A stretch of 7,532 nt of DNA, taken from NCBI GenBank assembly GCA_002405435.1, contig DHLU01000230.1:25376-32907 (forward strand). Direction: 5' to 3'. A program made the translations under genes and the position numbers. Positions 1 to 6,798 of the stretch are shown here, piece after piece. Source of the DNA: Flavobacteriales bacterium UBA4660. GTDB taxonomy: Bacteria; Bacteroidota; Bacteroidia; Flavobacteriales_D; Sanyastnellaceae. The notes below the pieces were generated by a model. That model did not search any database, was not told where the DNA came from, and saw only the letters and a list, made by a program, of their open reading frames with translations. How positions within the stretch are numbered: position 1 is the stretch's first letter; the number at the start of each line of letters is the position of its first letter.

Positions 1-306
1 CAGGTACGGACGCGCCAATTGCACGCGATACCCGCTGAGCTCCTGCAGGTATTTCTGCACGGTGTCGTAACCCAGGTCTTTCGCGGCACGGACCTTCATC
101 TTAAAGTTGATAAACATCTCCATGTACTCGTCCAGTGCCTTAGGGGTAATGGCCGAATCGCGGTTGTTCTTGCGGAAGATGTTTTCAAATTCTTCCAGGG
201 TAACGTTTTCGCCTTGCAGCGAAAGCACCACCTGGCTCTTTTGTGCGCCTGATGTCAGGGAGGTGAGCAGGCACAGAACAGCAATAATGAGTGTTGTCGG
301 TTTCAT
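1..306 (-). CDS. Exported peptidyl-prolyl cis-trans isomerase (SurA/PpiC-like), N-terminal part only
   Basis: The reading frame starts at ATG 306 and stays open through the left edge, so 102 residues are visible and the C-terminus is missing. Residues 1-21 form a signal peptide: a Lys near the start, a hydrophobic stretch TLIIAVLCLL, and a likely cleavage after SGA before QKSQ. The mature start (VVLSLQGENVTLEEFENIFRKNN, then DEYMEMFINFKMKVRAAKDLGYDT and an LxGYRxQLARPYL block) matches the N-terminal chaperone region of Bacteroidota periplasmic isomerases related to SurA, in which a helical domain precedes one or two parvulin domains. Those catalytic domains lie outside the window, so isomerase activity is inferred. 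The likely role is folding of outer-membrane proteins in the periplasm. It lies downstream of guaB on the same strand but 134 bp away, with its own promoter-like element, so it probably has its own start of transcription. Confidence 0.82.
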   Translation of the reverse strand, partial: MKPTTLIIAVLCLLTSLTSGAQKSQVVLSLQGENVTLEEFENIFRKNNRDSAITPKALDEYMEMFINFKMKVRAAKDLGYDTVQKYLQELSGYRVQLARPYL

Positions 307-329
307 ACAGGATATCAATTAACGGGGGT

Positions 330-337
330 CAAATGTA
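330..337 (-). promoter_or_regulatory. Bacteroidota-type -7 promoter element before the isomerase gene
   Basis: The minus strand reads TACATTTG, an exact match to the TAnnTTTG consensus used by the primary sigma factor of Bacteroidota. Transcription would start about 6-7 bases further on, giving a leader of about 17 nt before ATG 306. No convincing -33 TTTG box is seen at the usual spacing. The rest of 307-440 holds no gene; a weak hairpin at 401-421 (TACGGC against GCCGGTA with one bulged G) lies just past the guaB stop and could help end that transcript. Confidence 0.6.
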
Positions 338-440
338 GTCGTCTGTTTCTCAATAAATTGTTAGCAATACGGGGCAACCCTACCTCTGCTTTTGCTCAGG
401 TACGGCCCGGTTATGCCGGTAGCGGCTGGTCTCATGGTTC

Positions 441-1913
441 TTATACAAAGCTATAGTTGGGCGCCTCACGGGTGATGACCACGTCGTGGGGATGGCTCTC
501 GCGCATGCCCGCAGCGGATATACGCACAAACTTTGCCTTTTTCAGCGACGTGAGGTCGGGCGCGCCGCAGTAGCCCATGCCCGCCCGCAGTCCGCCGTTT
601 ACCTGGTACATCACTTCCTGAACGCTGCCCTTGAAAGGGACACGGCCCGAAATGCCTTCTGGAACCAGTTTTTTTATGTCGTCTTCGGCATCCTGAAAAT
701 ACCGGTCTTTCGAACCGTGTTGCATGGCCTCGACCGAGCCCATACCGCGGTATGACTTAAACCGCCGGCCTTCATAGATAATGGTCTCGCCGGGTGACTC
801 TTCCGTGCCGGCCAACATCGAGCCCACCATCACCGTGGCGGCGCCGCCGGCCAGGGCCTTGACAATATCTCCGGTGTACCGGATGCCGCCATCGGCAATC
901 ACCGGCACTTCCTCCCCGATTTCAGAAGCCACGTCCATCACGGCAAAGAGTTGCGGAACCCCCACTCCGGCGATGATGCGGGTGGTGCAGATGGAGCCCG
1001 GGCCCACCCCGACCTTAACGGCATCGGCGCCGGCCTCTACCAAGGCCCTGGCAGCCTCCGCTGTGGCAATGTTGCCCACCACGATGTCAACCGTTTCGGC
1101 GTATTTTTCCTTGAGCGTTCTGAGCATGCGGATGACCCCGGCAGAATGCCCGTGCGCCGTGTCGAGCACCAGGGCGTCGGCACCGGCCTTGACCAGCGCA
1201 TCGGCGCGCTCGAGCGTGTCGTGGGTTACCCCGATGGCCGCAGCCACCCGCAGGCGGCCAAAGCTGTCTTTACAGGAATGCGGGTATTTCCGCAATTTGA
1301 TGATGTCTTTATAGGTCACCAGGCCCACCAGCCGGCCCTCGTCGTCGACCACCGGAAGCTTTTCAATCTTATGCTGCTGCAGCATGGCCTCCGCGGCAGC
1401 CAGGTCTGACCCTTTCTTTGTGGTTATCAGTGTCTTACTGGTCATAACCTCAGAAATCGGACGGTCAAATTTCTTTTCGAAACGCAGGTCGCGGTTGGTG
1501 ACGATGCCGACCAGCCGGCCACCCTCTTCGACCACGGGTATACCGCCGATCCGGTGGTCTGCCATGATCTTCAACGCATCACTGACCTGCGCCGAGGCAG
1601 GTAAGGTGATGGGGTCCTTGATCATACCGCTCTCCGAACGTTTCACCCGGCGCACCTCATTGGCCTGGGCGGCAATGCCCATGTTTTTGTGGATGACCCC
1701 GATACCTCCGGCGCGCGCCATGGCAACGGCCATTTCGCTTTCGGTCACGGTATCCATAGCGGCAGAAACCACCGGCAGGTTCAACTCAATGTTGCGGGAA
1801 AACTTCGAACGAAGGGATACTTCGCGGGGAAGCACTTCTGAATAAGCGGGAATGAGCAATACGTCATCGTACGTAAGCCCGTCGCCTACAATTTTTTCGG
1901 ATCGGAAAGACAT
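441..1913 (-). CDS. guaB: Inosine-5'-monophosphate dehydrogenase
   Basis: A full-length 490-residue IMP dehydrogenase. It oxidises IMP to XMP with NAD+, the committed step of guanine nucleotide synthesis in the cytoplasm. The N-terminus ([20 protein letters not shown]) is typical. A CBS-domain pair occupies about residues 95-208 ([18 protein letters not shown] and [18 protein letters not shown]), inserted in the TIM barrel. DTAHGHS (251-257) and the loop [11 protein letters not shown] carry the catalytic Cys309. [10 protein letters not shown] (341-350) binds the IMP phosphate. SYRGMGS and the mobile flap with the DRYFQ segment supply the Arg404-Tyr405 pair that activates water. The protein ends APNYSFV, and the stop is TAA at 441-443. 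The ATG at 1913 gives the standard N-terminus and lies about 28 nt after a predicted transcription start. It is on the same strand as ddl upstream, but 116 bp and a separate promoter element suggest independent expression. Nothing is missing. Confidence 0.98.
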   Translation of the reverse strand: MSFRSEKIVGDGLTYDDVLLIPAYSEVLPREVSLRSKFSRNIELNLPVVSAAMDTVTESEMAVAMARAGGIGVIHKNMGIAAQANEVRRVKRSESGMIKDPITLPASAQVSDALKIMADHRIGGIPVVEEGGRLVGIVTNRDLRFEKKFDRPISEVMTSKTLITTKKGSDLAAAEAMLQQHKIEKLPVVDDEGRLVGLVTYKDIIKLRKYPHSCKDSFGRLRVAAAIGVTHDTLERADALVKAGADALVLDTAHGHSAGVIRMLRTLKEKYAETVDIVVGNIATAEAARALVEAGADAVKVGVGPGSICTTRIIAGVGVPQLFAVMDVASEIGEEVPVIADGGIRYTGDIVKALAGGAATVMVGSMLAGTEESPGETIIYEGRRFKSYRGMGSVEAMQHGSKDRYFQDAEDDIKKLVPEGISGRVPFKGSVQEVMYQVNGGLRAGMGYCGAPDLTSLKKAKFVRISAAGMRESHPHDVVITREAPNYSFV

Positions 1914-1947
1914 GAACGTGTGAATTTACTTCTTGAATAAATTCGGG

Positions 1948-1955
1948 CAAATTTA
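1948..1955 (-). promoter_or_regulatory. Bacteroidota-type -7 promoter element before guaB
   Basis: The minus strand reads TAAATTTG, an exact TAnnTTTG match, 34 bases upstream of the guaB ATG. The surrounding 1914-1975 is AT-rich against a GC-rich background, as expected for a promoter. A TTTC at a spacing of about 17 is only a poor -33 candidate. The position implies a leader of roughly 28 nt. Confidence 0.6.
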
Positions 1956-2029
1956 GTGATTTTGAGAGGCCGGAAACCTATTCGCCGAAAAGGCCTTCAG
2001 GGGGGCGTGTTGCCGCTGCCGCGCGGCCT

Positions 2030-3004
2030 TCAGAAGCAGCTGTCGATCACGGCCGAAATCAGTGCGGTTTTGTCGAGTCCGAAGACCCCCGCCTGCACGG
2101 GAATGATAGAGGCCTCTGAAAAACCGGGTACGGTATTGACCTCCACCACCACGGGCTCATCCTGCTGCACGATAAAATCCACGCGAATCATCCCGCGGCA
2201 GTCAAGCCGGGTGAAGATGTCTGCAGCAGCCTGCTGTATCCGGCGGGTAACCGCTTCAGATAGGCTGGCGGGCGTGATTTCGTCGGAGGCGCCCTCGTAC
2301 TTGGCCTCGTAGTCAAAAAACTTTTTGCGCGGAATAATCTCCGTCACAGGCAGGGCCGTAGGCTTTCCGTTGTGCACGATGACCCCGCAGGTCACCTCCG
2401 TACCGCTAATAAACTCCTCGATAATGGCCTGGCCATCTTCCTTCAGGGCCTTGTCGAGGGCCAGGTGAAGCTCGCCCGCCTCTTCCACCCGGCTGGCACC
2501 GATGCTCGATCCCCCGCAGTTGGGCTTTACAAAGCAGGGCAGTCCGACCGCCTGGGCAATGAACGAGGCGGAATAAGGCTCGTACCTCTTGATTACCAGC
2601 GACTTCGCTACGCGAAAACCCATAGCGCCCAATGTACGGGTGGTGGCTTTTTTATTGAAGGTGAGCGACATGTTGAGCACGTTCCCCGTGGTATAGGGCA
2701 TGCCGATCATCTCAAAATACCCCTGCAGGAGCCCGTCCTCTCCCGGTGTGCCGTGGATGATGATGAATACGCCGTCGGGCCTGATGCTGCCCCCGGGGCC
2801 CGGAAACGAAAAATCGTTTTTGTCCACCTCCACTTGCCGGCCCGACACTTCAGCGGTCCAACCCTCGCGGGCAATGTGCACCTTGTACGGCGTGAAGCGG
2901 TTGCGGTCGATGTGCTGCATGACCATGGCGGCACTGCGCATGGAAACAGCAGACTCGCGGCTGTATCCGCCGCATACCACGGCGATTGTTTTGTTTGGTT
3001 TCAT
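2030..3004 (-). CDS. ddl: D-alanine--D-alanine ligase
   Basis: A 324-residue ATP-grasp ligase that joins two D-alanines for the peptidoglycan stem peptide. Numbering from ATG 3004: the N-terminal domain opens IAVVCGGYSRESAVS (8-21), and HGTPGEDG (84-91) is the first D-Ala site. KPNCGGSSIGASRV (160-173) and EEFISGTEVTCGV (196-208) belong to the ATP-grasp fold. DYEAKY (231-236) is the omega loop and keeps the final Tyr seen in true Ddl enzymes rather than D-lactate (VanA-like) ligases. RVDF (274-277) and VEVNTVPGFSEASIIP supply the metal ligands Asp276, Glu288 and Asn290. Two ATGs lie in tandem at 3007 and 3004; either fits, since the family usually begins with a few polar residues before the first strand. 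The longer frame from a TTG at 3037 adds unneeded residues. The stop is TGA at 2030-2032. No clear promoter was found upstream. It is divergent from the peptidase gene. Confidence 0.96.
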   Translation of the reverse strand: MKPNKTIAVVCGGYSRESAVSMRSAAMVMQHIDRNRFTPYKVHIAREGWTAEVSGRQVEVDKNDFSFPGPGGSIRPDGVFIIIHGTPGEDGLLQGYFEMIGMPYTTGNVLNMSLTFNKKATTRTLGAMGFRVAKSLVIKRYEPYSASFIAQAVGLPCFVKPNCGGSSIGASRVEEAGELHLALDKALKEDGQAIIEEFISGTEVTCGVIVHNGKPTALPVTEIIPRKKFFDYEAKYEGASDEITPASLSEAVTRRIQQAAADIFTRLDCRGMIRVDFIVQQDEPVVVEVNTVPGFSEASIIPVQAGVFGLDKTALISAVIDSCF

Positions 3005-3036
3005 CATAGCGGACAGGCCGGTGGCCGAATGTGTCA

Positions 3037-3050
3037 AAAGTGCACACTTT
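3037..3050. repeat. 14-bp perfect palindrome in the ddl/peptidase divergent region
   Basis: AAAGTG-CA-CACTTT is a perfect inverted repeat with a 2-bp centre, about 30 bp upstream of the ddl start and 71 bp upstream of the rightward promoter element. The form suits a dimeric DNA-binding protein better than an RNA hairpin. No regulator gene lies nearby, so any operator role is inference, and a palindrome of this length can occur by chance. Confidence 0.3.
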
Positions 3051-3053
3051 GCC

Positions 3054-3112
3054 CCCTGGCCCGGCCCTTTGTTCGGTGCGCTTTGAACATTTGTGCGTTA
3101 AAAGGGCCAGGG
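3054..3112. repeat. Nested inverted repeats between ddl and the peptidase gene
   Basis: CCCTGGCCC (3054-3062) is complementary to GGGCCAGGG (3104-3112). Alternatively, GGCCCTTT (3063-3070) pairs with AAAGGGCC (3101-3108), with TGTTC (3070-3074) and GAACA (3085-3089) inside. The two pairings compete for the same right arm. They lie just upstream of the -7 element at 3121, so they would not be in the peptidase transcript but could be in a ddl leader or act at the DNA level. The function is unknown. Confidence 0.3.
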
Positions 3113-3120
3113 CTTAGTGC

Positions 3121-3128
3121 TACCTTTG
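3121..3128 (+). promoter_or_regulatory. Bacteroidota-type -7 promoter element before the peptidase-DUF4286-rsmA group
   Basis: TACCTTTG is an exact TAnnTTTG match, 25 bases before the ATG at 3154, predicting a leader of about 19 nt. A TTTG at 3090-3093 is 27 bases away, too far for a standard -33 box, so the -33 element is weak or absent. This is the only such element seen ahead of the three rightward genes. Confidence 0.6.
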
Positions 3129-3153
3129 CGGGAAAGAGTCTCTTATACCCACT

Positions 3154-4272
3154 ATGAAATTATTGTTGACCGTGCTGGCCGCAGCAGCGTTGTCGGGCCG
3201 GCTGATTGCTCAGGAAACCTCCGCCTACCAGTTTACCCCAACGGTAAGCCTGGAAGCCGCAGCCACCGAAGACCAGTGCGCCACGGGTACCTGCTGGAGT
3301 TTTGCCACCATCAGTTTTTTGGAAAGCGAGCTCATTAGACTGGGCAATGCCCCGGTTGACCTGAGCGAAATGTTTAATGTGCGCATGATGTATCCGCGCA
3401 AGGCAGACAGCTATGTGCGCTTTCAGGGGAAACAGCAGTTTGGACCGGGCGGACTGATGCACGATGTGCTCAACACGGTGCGCGATTACGGACTGGTTCC
3501 GGAGGCCGCCTATACCGGACTGGAAGCGGGCAACACGCGCCACGACCACGGCATGCTCGACCTTATGCTGGAAACCATAGTGAAAACCTCCCTCGAGAAA
3601 AAACTCAATGAAAACGGCAACGAATGGAAAAAAGCCGTGGACGCATTGCTCGATGCCTACATCGGCCCGGCTCCGGCCGAATTCACCTACGGCGGAAAGC
3701 GGTATTCGCCTCAGGCCTTCCGCGATGAAATGAAGATCCGCCCCGATGATTATATCAGCCTGACCTCATTTACCCACCATCCCTACTACAGTCCCTTTGT
3801 GCTCGAAGTGCCCGACAATTGGGCGAAGGGCTCGTTTTACAACGTCACGCTTGACGAACTGCAGCAGGTGGCCGACCACGCGCTGGCCAACGGATACACC
3901 ATCGCCTGGGATGCCGACGTGAGTGAAAAGGGATTTTCCTTCCGCTACGGACTTGCCTTGCTGGCAGGTGACGAAACCCAAAAAGATGAGTGGGCAAAAA
4001 AAACCATCACCGAAAAGCCGGTCGATGCCGCTTCACGCCAGGCCGGTTTCGATGCCTTTCTCACCACCGACGACCACCTGATGCACATCACCGGCAAGGC
4101 GCGCGACCAAAACGGCAATGTTTATTACACCACCAAAAACTCATGGGGTACCGGCAACCCCTACAAGGGCTATCAATACGTGTCTCAGTCGTATTTCCGC
4201 GCCAAGACGGTCGGTATTGTGGTACACAAAGATGCACTGCCGAAGGAACTCCGAAACAAACTCGGGTTATGA
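3154..4272 (+). CDS. Exported C1-family cysteine peptidase (bleomycin hydrolase/aminopeptidase C-like)
   Basis: A 372-residue papain-fold peptidase of the C1B (PepC/bleomycin hydrolase) type. Residues 1-19 form a signal peptide (MKLLLTVLAAAALSGRLIA, likely cleaved before QETS). There is no lipobox Cys, so the product should be soluble in the periplasm or secreted. The catalytic set is complete: Gln41 of the oxyanion hole and Cys47 in DQCATGTCWSFA, His311 in DDHLMHITG, and Asn329 in TTKNSWGTGNPYKGY. The segment between them (about 90-290) is larger than in plain papain, as in this subfamily. No propeptide is evident between the signal peptide and the active-site segment, which fits C1B enzymes. 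The classical family members are cytoplasmic aminopeptidases, so an exported version more likely processes peptides outside the cytoplasm; the substrate is unknown. ATG 3154 is chosen because it begins the signal peptide and sits after the promoter element. The end overlaps the next gene by ATGA. Confidence 0.9.
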   Translation: MKLLLTVLAAAALSGRLIAQETSAYQFTPTVSLEAAATEDQCATGTCWSFATISFLESELIRLGNAPVDLSEMFNVRMMYPRKADSYVRFQGKQQFGPGGLMHDVLNTVRDYGLVPEAAYTGLEAGNTRHDHGMLDLMLETIVKTSLEKKLNENGNEWKKAVDALLDAYIGPAPAEFTYGGKRYSPQAFRDEMKIRPDDYISLTSFTHHPYYSPFVLEVPDNWAKGSFYNVTLDELQQVADHALANGYTIAWDADVSEKGFSFRYGLALLAGDETQKDEWAKKTITEKPVDAASRQAGFDAFLTTDDHLMHITGKARDQNGNVYYTTKNSWGTGNPYKGYQYVSQSYFRAKTVGIVVHKDALPKELRNKLGL

Positions 4273-4616
4273 AACACCGCATTCTGTACAACGTAACCGT
4301 CAGCATCGACAAGGATGTTGAAAAGGAATGGCTGGAGTGGATGAAAAAAGTCCATATCCCCGATGTGATGCGGACGGGCTTTTTTATAGAAAACAAAATC
4401 TGCCGTATTCATGCCCAAGAGGAAGGAGGCGTGAGTTATGCCATCCAGTACATGTGCCACAACATTCAAGACCTGGAAGAGTACCAGCAGCAGCATGCAC
4501 CCCGGCTTCAGGAAGAACACACACGCCGTTATGGTGGAAAGTTTGCCGCCTTCCGCACGGTGCTGGAAATTGTGCACGAGCACAAACCCGCCATCACCGA
4601 TCTGCATCCCAACTGA
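4269..4616 (+). CDS. DUF4286 family protein
   Basis: A 115-residue cytoplasmic protein without signal peptide or membrane segment. It begins MKHRILYNVTVSIDKDVEKEW, followed by WMKKVHIPDVMRTGFF, then SYAIQY (58-63), and ends with HAPRLQEEHTRRYGGKFAAFRT. These blocks (a beta strand with YNVTV, the conserved W..WM...HIPD, then APRLQEEH and AFRT) are the pattern of DUF4286, a small family common in Bacteroidota. Its length and strand order suggest a ferredoxin-like alpha/beta fold, but this is inferred and the function is unknown. The ATG at 4269 overlaps the TGA of the peptidase gene (ATGA), implying translational coupling. The next gene, rsmA, starts 18 bp after its stop. From memory, DUF4286 genes often sit next to rsmA in this phylum, so that link may be the meaningful one. 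Confidence 0.88.
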   Translation: MKHRILYNVTVSIDKDVEKEWLEWMKKVHIPDVMRTGFFIENKICRIHAQEEGGVSYAIQYMCHNIQDLEEYQQQHAPRLQEEHTRRYGGKFAAFRTVLEIVHEHKPAITDLHPN

Positions 4617-4634
4617 CCGGGCGCAGCAGCAGGT

Positions 4635-5399
4635 ATGCATGTAAAGCCCAAAAAATTTCTCGGCCAGCACTTTCTGAAAAATGAAGACATCTGCGCGCGT
4701 ATCTCGGCATCGATTTGTTCGCCTGCAGCAATACCGCTATTGGAGATAGGGCCCGGCATGGGGGCCCTCACGCGTCACCTCATCGGGCGGGGCGGGCCGT
4801 TGACGGTCGTTGAGGTGGACGGCGAGTCAATCGCCTATTTGAAAAAACACTACCCCGAATCGGCTTTTCGCATCCTCAATGCCGACTTTCTGAAACTTCC
4901 ACTCGAAGATTATTTCGATGGGCCTTTGGTCGTGGCCGGAAATTTTCCCTACAACATCTCTTCTCAGATTCTCTTTCGCGTGCTCGAATACAAGGACCGT
5001 ATTCCCGAGGTGATTGGTATGTTTCAGAAAGAGGTGGCGCAGCGCATTGCCAGCGGACCCGGTTCGCGCGATTACGGCATTCTTTCTGTGCTGATTCAGG
5101 CCTGGTACGATGCGCACTACCTGTTCACCGTGGGGCCGCAGGAGTTTATTCCTCCGCCTGCCGTAGACTCCGGTGTGCTCAGGCTCACGCGCAATACGCG
5201 CACGGACCTCGGCATCGACCCCCGCTTTTTCACCACGGTCGTGAAGACTGCCTTCAACCAGCGGCGCAAAACCCTGCGCAACTCTCTGCGCCCCCTGCTG
5301 CGGGAAGATACCGACCTTTCAGCGCCCGTTTTTACCCAACGCCCCGAACAACTCGGAGTGGAGGCATTTCTCGCACTGGCACGCACGTTGGCGCCTTGA
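4635..5399 (+). CDS. rsmA: 16S rRNA (adenine(1518)-N6/adenine(1519)-N6)-dimethyltransferase
   Basis: Also known as ksgA. This 254-residue enzyme transfers four methyl groups from S-adenosylmethionine to two adjacent adenines in the loop near the 3' end of 16S rRNA, a late check in small-subunit assembly. Visible motifs in order: KKFLGQHFL (6-14), LEIGPGMGALT (36-46, AdoMet motif I), VVEVD with the ribose-binding Glu60, NADFLKL (82-88), the catalytic NFPYNISSQILFR (103-115) in which NFPY is the adenine-N6 signature, MFQKEVAQRI (129-138), and FNQRRKTLRNSL (207-218) in the small RNA-binding domain. Length and start agree with the family. The stop is TGA at 5397-5399, only nine bases before the stop of the convergent dehydrogenase gene, leaving no room for a separate terminator. 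Confidence 0.97.
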   Translation: MHVKPKKFLGQHFLKNEDICARISASICSPAAIPLLEIGPGMGALTRHLIGRGGPLTVVEVDGESIAYLKKHYPESAFRILNADFLKLPLEDYFDGPLVVAGNFPYNISSQILFRVLEYKDRIPEVIGMFQKEVAQRIASGPGSRDYGILSVLIQAWYDAHYLFTVGPQEFIPPPAVDSGVLRLTRNTRTDLGIDPRFFTTVVKTAFNQRRKTLRNSLRPLLREDTDLSAPVFTQRPEQLGVEAFLALARTLAP

Positions 5400-5408
5400 C
5401 CATGACGC

Positions 5409-6140
5409 CTACCAGGGATGCTCGCTTCCGTCGTAGTTGAGAAACTTTCCACTGTCGTCCAGGGTAACCTTGCACACCACATTGGTGTACAGGTTTGATA
5501 CGGCCTGCGCAGCGGTGAACTGGGCTTTCTGCCCACCCATGTCTGTCTGCACCCAGCCCGGATTGACGTTCACGCAGATGATGTTTTCCTGACGCAGTTC
5601 ATTGGCCATCGCCTTGTTCAATACATTCAGCAGGTTTTTACTGCCCACATATCCGTAATGTCCGCCAAAGGAAAGTTGTGACACCGAACCCAGCCAGCTG
5701 GAAATGTTGACCACCACAGGCCTCTCACTCTTCTGCAGCAACGGCCTGAAATGTTTGGTAATGATCAGTGGTGCCAGGCTGTTGGTGTGCAAGACATCAA
5801 GCATTTCCTTCGCGTCGAGGTCTTTCAGAAAAAACGCTTTTGCCATCTTCGACTTGTCTGCATAGTCTTTCGGGTTGATGCCCGCATTGTTGACCACCAG
5901 GTCGACCGCGCCGAATGTTTCTCCGGCCCATTGCGCGAGCGCCTTCACCTGTTCTTCGTCGGTAACCTCCAGCGCTTTCGGATAACACGCTGTTCCCTGT
6001 GTATTGAGCAATGCGGCGGCCTCTTCTGCCTTGCGCAGGTCTCTCGCGGTCAGTATGACCCTGTACCCTGATGCAACCAGTTGCCTGCACCAAGCCAGGC
6101 CAAGGCCCTTGTAGGCTCCGGTAACCAGTGCTGTCTTCAT
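5409..6140 (-). CDS. Short-chain dehydrogenase/reductase (SDR)
   Basis: A 243-residue classical SDR, cytoplasmic, using NAD(H) or NADP(H). The cofactor motif is TGAYKGLG (7-14), a variant of TGxxxGxG. TARD (31-34) follows the second strand, and its Arg32 suggests NADP(H). NNAG is at 84-87, the structural Asn at 120, the catalytic Ser in NISSW (145-149), and YVGSK (164-168) gives Tyr164 and Lys168. PGWVQTDMGG (194-203) resembles the C-factor/sniffer-type carbonyl reductases, which fits a carbonyl reductase better than a fatty-acid or sugar enzyme; the substrate cannot be named. The C-terminus (GKFLNYDGSEHPW) also occurs in that group as a short substrate-pocket strand. The ATG at 6140 overlaps the upstream gene's TGA, so the two are probably co-translated and may act in the same redox step. 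The stop is TAG at 5409-5411. Confidence 0.92.
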   Translation of the reverse strand: MKTALVTGAYKGLGLAWCRQLVASGYRVILTARDLRKAEEAAALLNTQGTACYPKALEVTDEEQVKALAQWAGETFGAVDLVVNNAGINPKDYADKSKMAKAFFLKDLDAKEMLDVLHTNSLAPLIITKHFRPLLQKSERPVVVNISSWLGSVSQLSFGGHYGYVGSKNLLNVLNKAMANELRQENIICVNVNPGWVQTDMGGQKAQFTAAQAVSNLYTNVVCKVTLDDSGKFLNYDGSEHPW

Positions 6141-6754
6141 CGTTTCAGCAGTTTAAAGCCAATCTCGCGGCCCTGACCCTGCACCATAGCCAGGTTGATC
6201 CAAAACCAGGCGAACTGCTCCATAAGCGCAAAGCGCGAGTTGTCGCCGACGTTGTAGCAGGCCGCAAATCCGGCATCGTGCGCCAGTTGCTCCGCTGCCT
6301 GACGGCCCCTTTCGCTGGATCCCGCCACAAACATGTCGAGCGCCGTGCCGCCGTAATCGGGATTGATCATGTTGTTGAACCCTGTCGTATTAAAACACTT
6401 GACCACATCGCGCGTGGCGGTATTGTCGAGGATGGCATCTGCCGTGTTGTTGTAGCCTGCCGGTCCTTTGCCCATTACGATATTCATCGCGTCGATGATG
6501 ATTTTTCCCGTGGTATCTCCGAGGCTTTTGGCTACCTCTGCTGCAACCGGGGCCGGGGTTGAAAGCAGGATCACCCCGGCATGTTTAACCGCATCCGCCA
6601 CCGTCGTGAGGTGGGTGTTGGGATTCGCCAGCAGGGCCTTGCCCTTGAACTGGTCTTTATCGCGCACGCCCAGATAAATGTCATGGCCGCGTGCCGACCA
6701 CCTGGTGGCCAGGGCCGCGCCCACATTGCCGGTACCAATAATGGCTATTTTCAT
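6137..6754 (-). CDS. NAD(P)-binding protein of the F420-dependent NADP oxidoreductase family
   Basis: A 205-residue Rossmann-fold protein. MKIAIIGTGNVGAAL gives the dinucleotide motif GTGNVG (7-12), and Arg31 in GVRD after the second strand is where NADPH-specific members bind the 2'-phosphate. VILLSTPAPVAAEV (61-74), KIIIDAMNIV (84-93), VKCFNTTGFNNM (118-129) and the end QGQGREIGFKLLKR match the NpdG/F420_oxidored pattern. Most Bacteroidota are not known to make cofactor F420, and no F420 gene is present here, so the true partner is probably not F420; an NADPH-dependent reductase of unknown substrate is the safer reading. ATG 6754 is preferred because it starts exactly at the first strand; the frame extends to a TTG at 6778 with eight unlikely residues. 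It is coupled by ATGA to the SDR gene. No TAnnTTTG promoter was found just upstream. Confidence 0.85.
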   Translation of the reverse strand: MKIAIIGTGNVGAALATRWSARGHDIYLGVRDKDQFKGKALLANPNTHLTTVADAVKHAGVILLSTPAPVAAEVAKSLGDTTGKIIIDAMNIVMGKGPAGYNNTADAILDNTATRDVVKCFNTTGFNNMINPDYGGTALDMFVAGSSERGRQAAEQLAHDAGFAACYNVGDNSRFALMEQFAWFWINLAMVQGQGREIGFKLLKR

Positions 6755-6798
6755 GGTTGTTGGTATTGGATATTCCAAAGAGCACCCTGCTCAATGGG

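Noticed and set aside
401..421. Possible guaB terminator hairpin TACGGC/GCCGGTA
   Set aside because: Short stem with a bulge and no U-tract; noted in the promoter entry but not called as a terminator.
781..1314. Plus-strand frame of 177 codons opposite guaB
   Set aside because: Antisense shadow: low-complexity Ala/Ser/Thr/Pro composition typical of a reversed GC-rich gene, and guaB is unambiguous here.
1992..2033. Direct repeat GGCCTTCAG at 1992-2000 and 2025-2033 between guaB and ddl
   Set aside because: Only nine bases, GC-rich, one copy overlaps the ddl stop codon; chance is a sufficient explanation.
3005..3037. Longer ddl start at a TTG (3037)
   Set aside because: The extra residues before the tandem ATGs match nothing in the family, and ATG 3007 or 3004 gives the normal N-terminus.
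2372..3157. Long open frame (261 codons) on the plus strand opposite ddl
   Set aside because: It is antisense to a complete ddl with all motifs intact, shows no recognisable domain, and is explained by GC-rich codon use leaving the opposite strand free of stops.
5117..5536. Minus-strand frame of 139 codons spanning the rsmA/SDR junction
   Set aside because: It overlaps two well-supported genes in other frames and has an Arg/Ser-rich composition with no family resemblance.
6755..6778. Longer start for the F420-type reductase at a TTG (6778)
   Set aside because: ATG 6754 falls exactly at the first Rossmann strand; eight added residues would be atypical.
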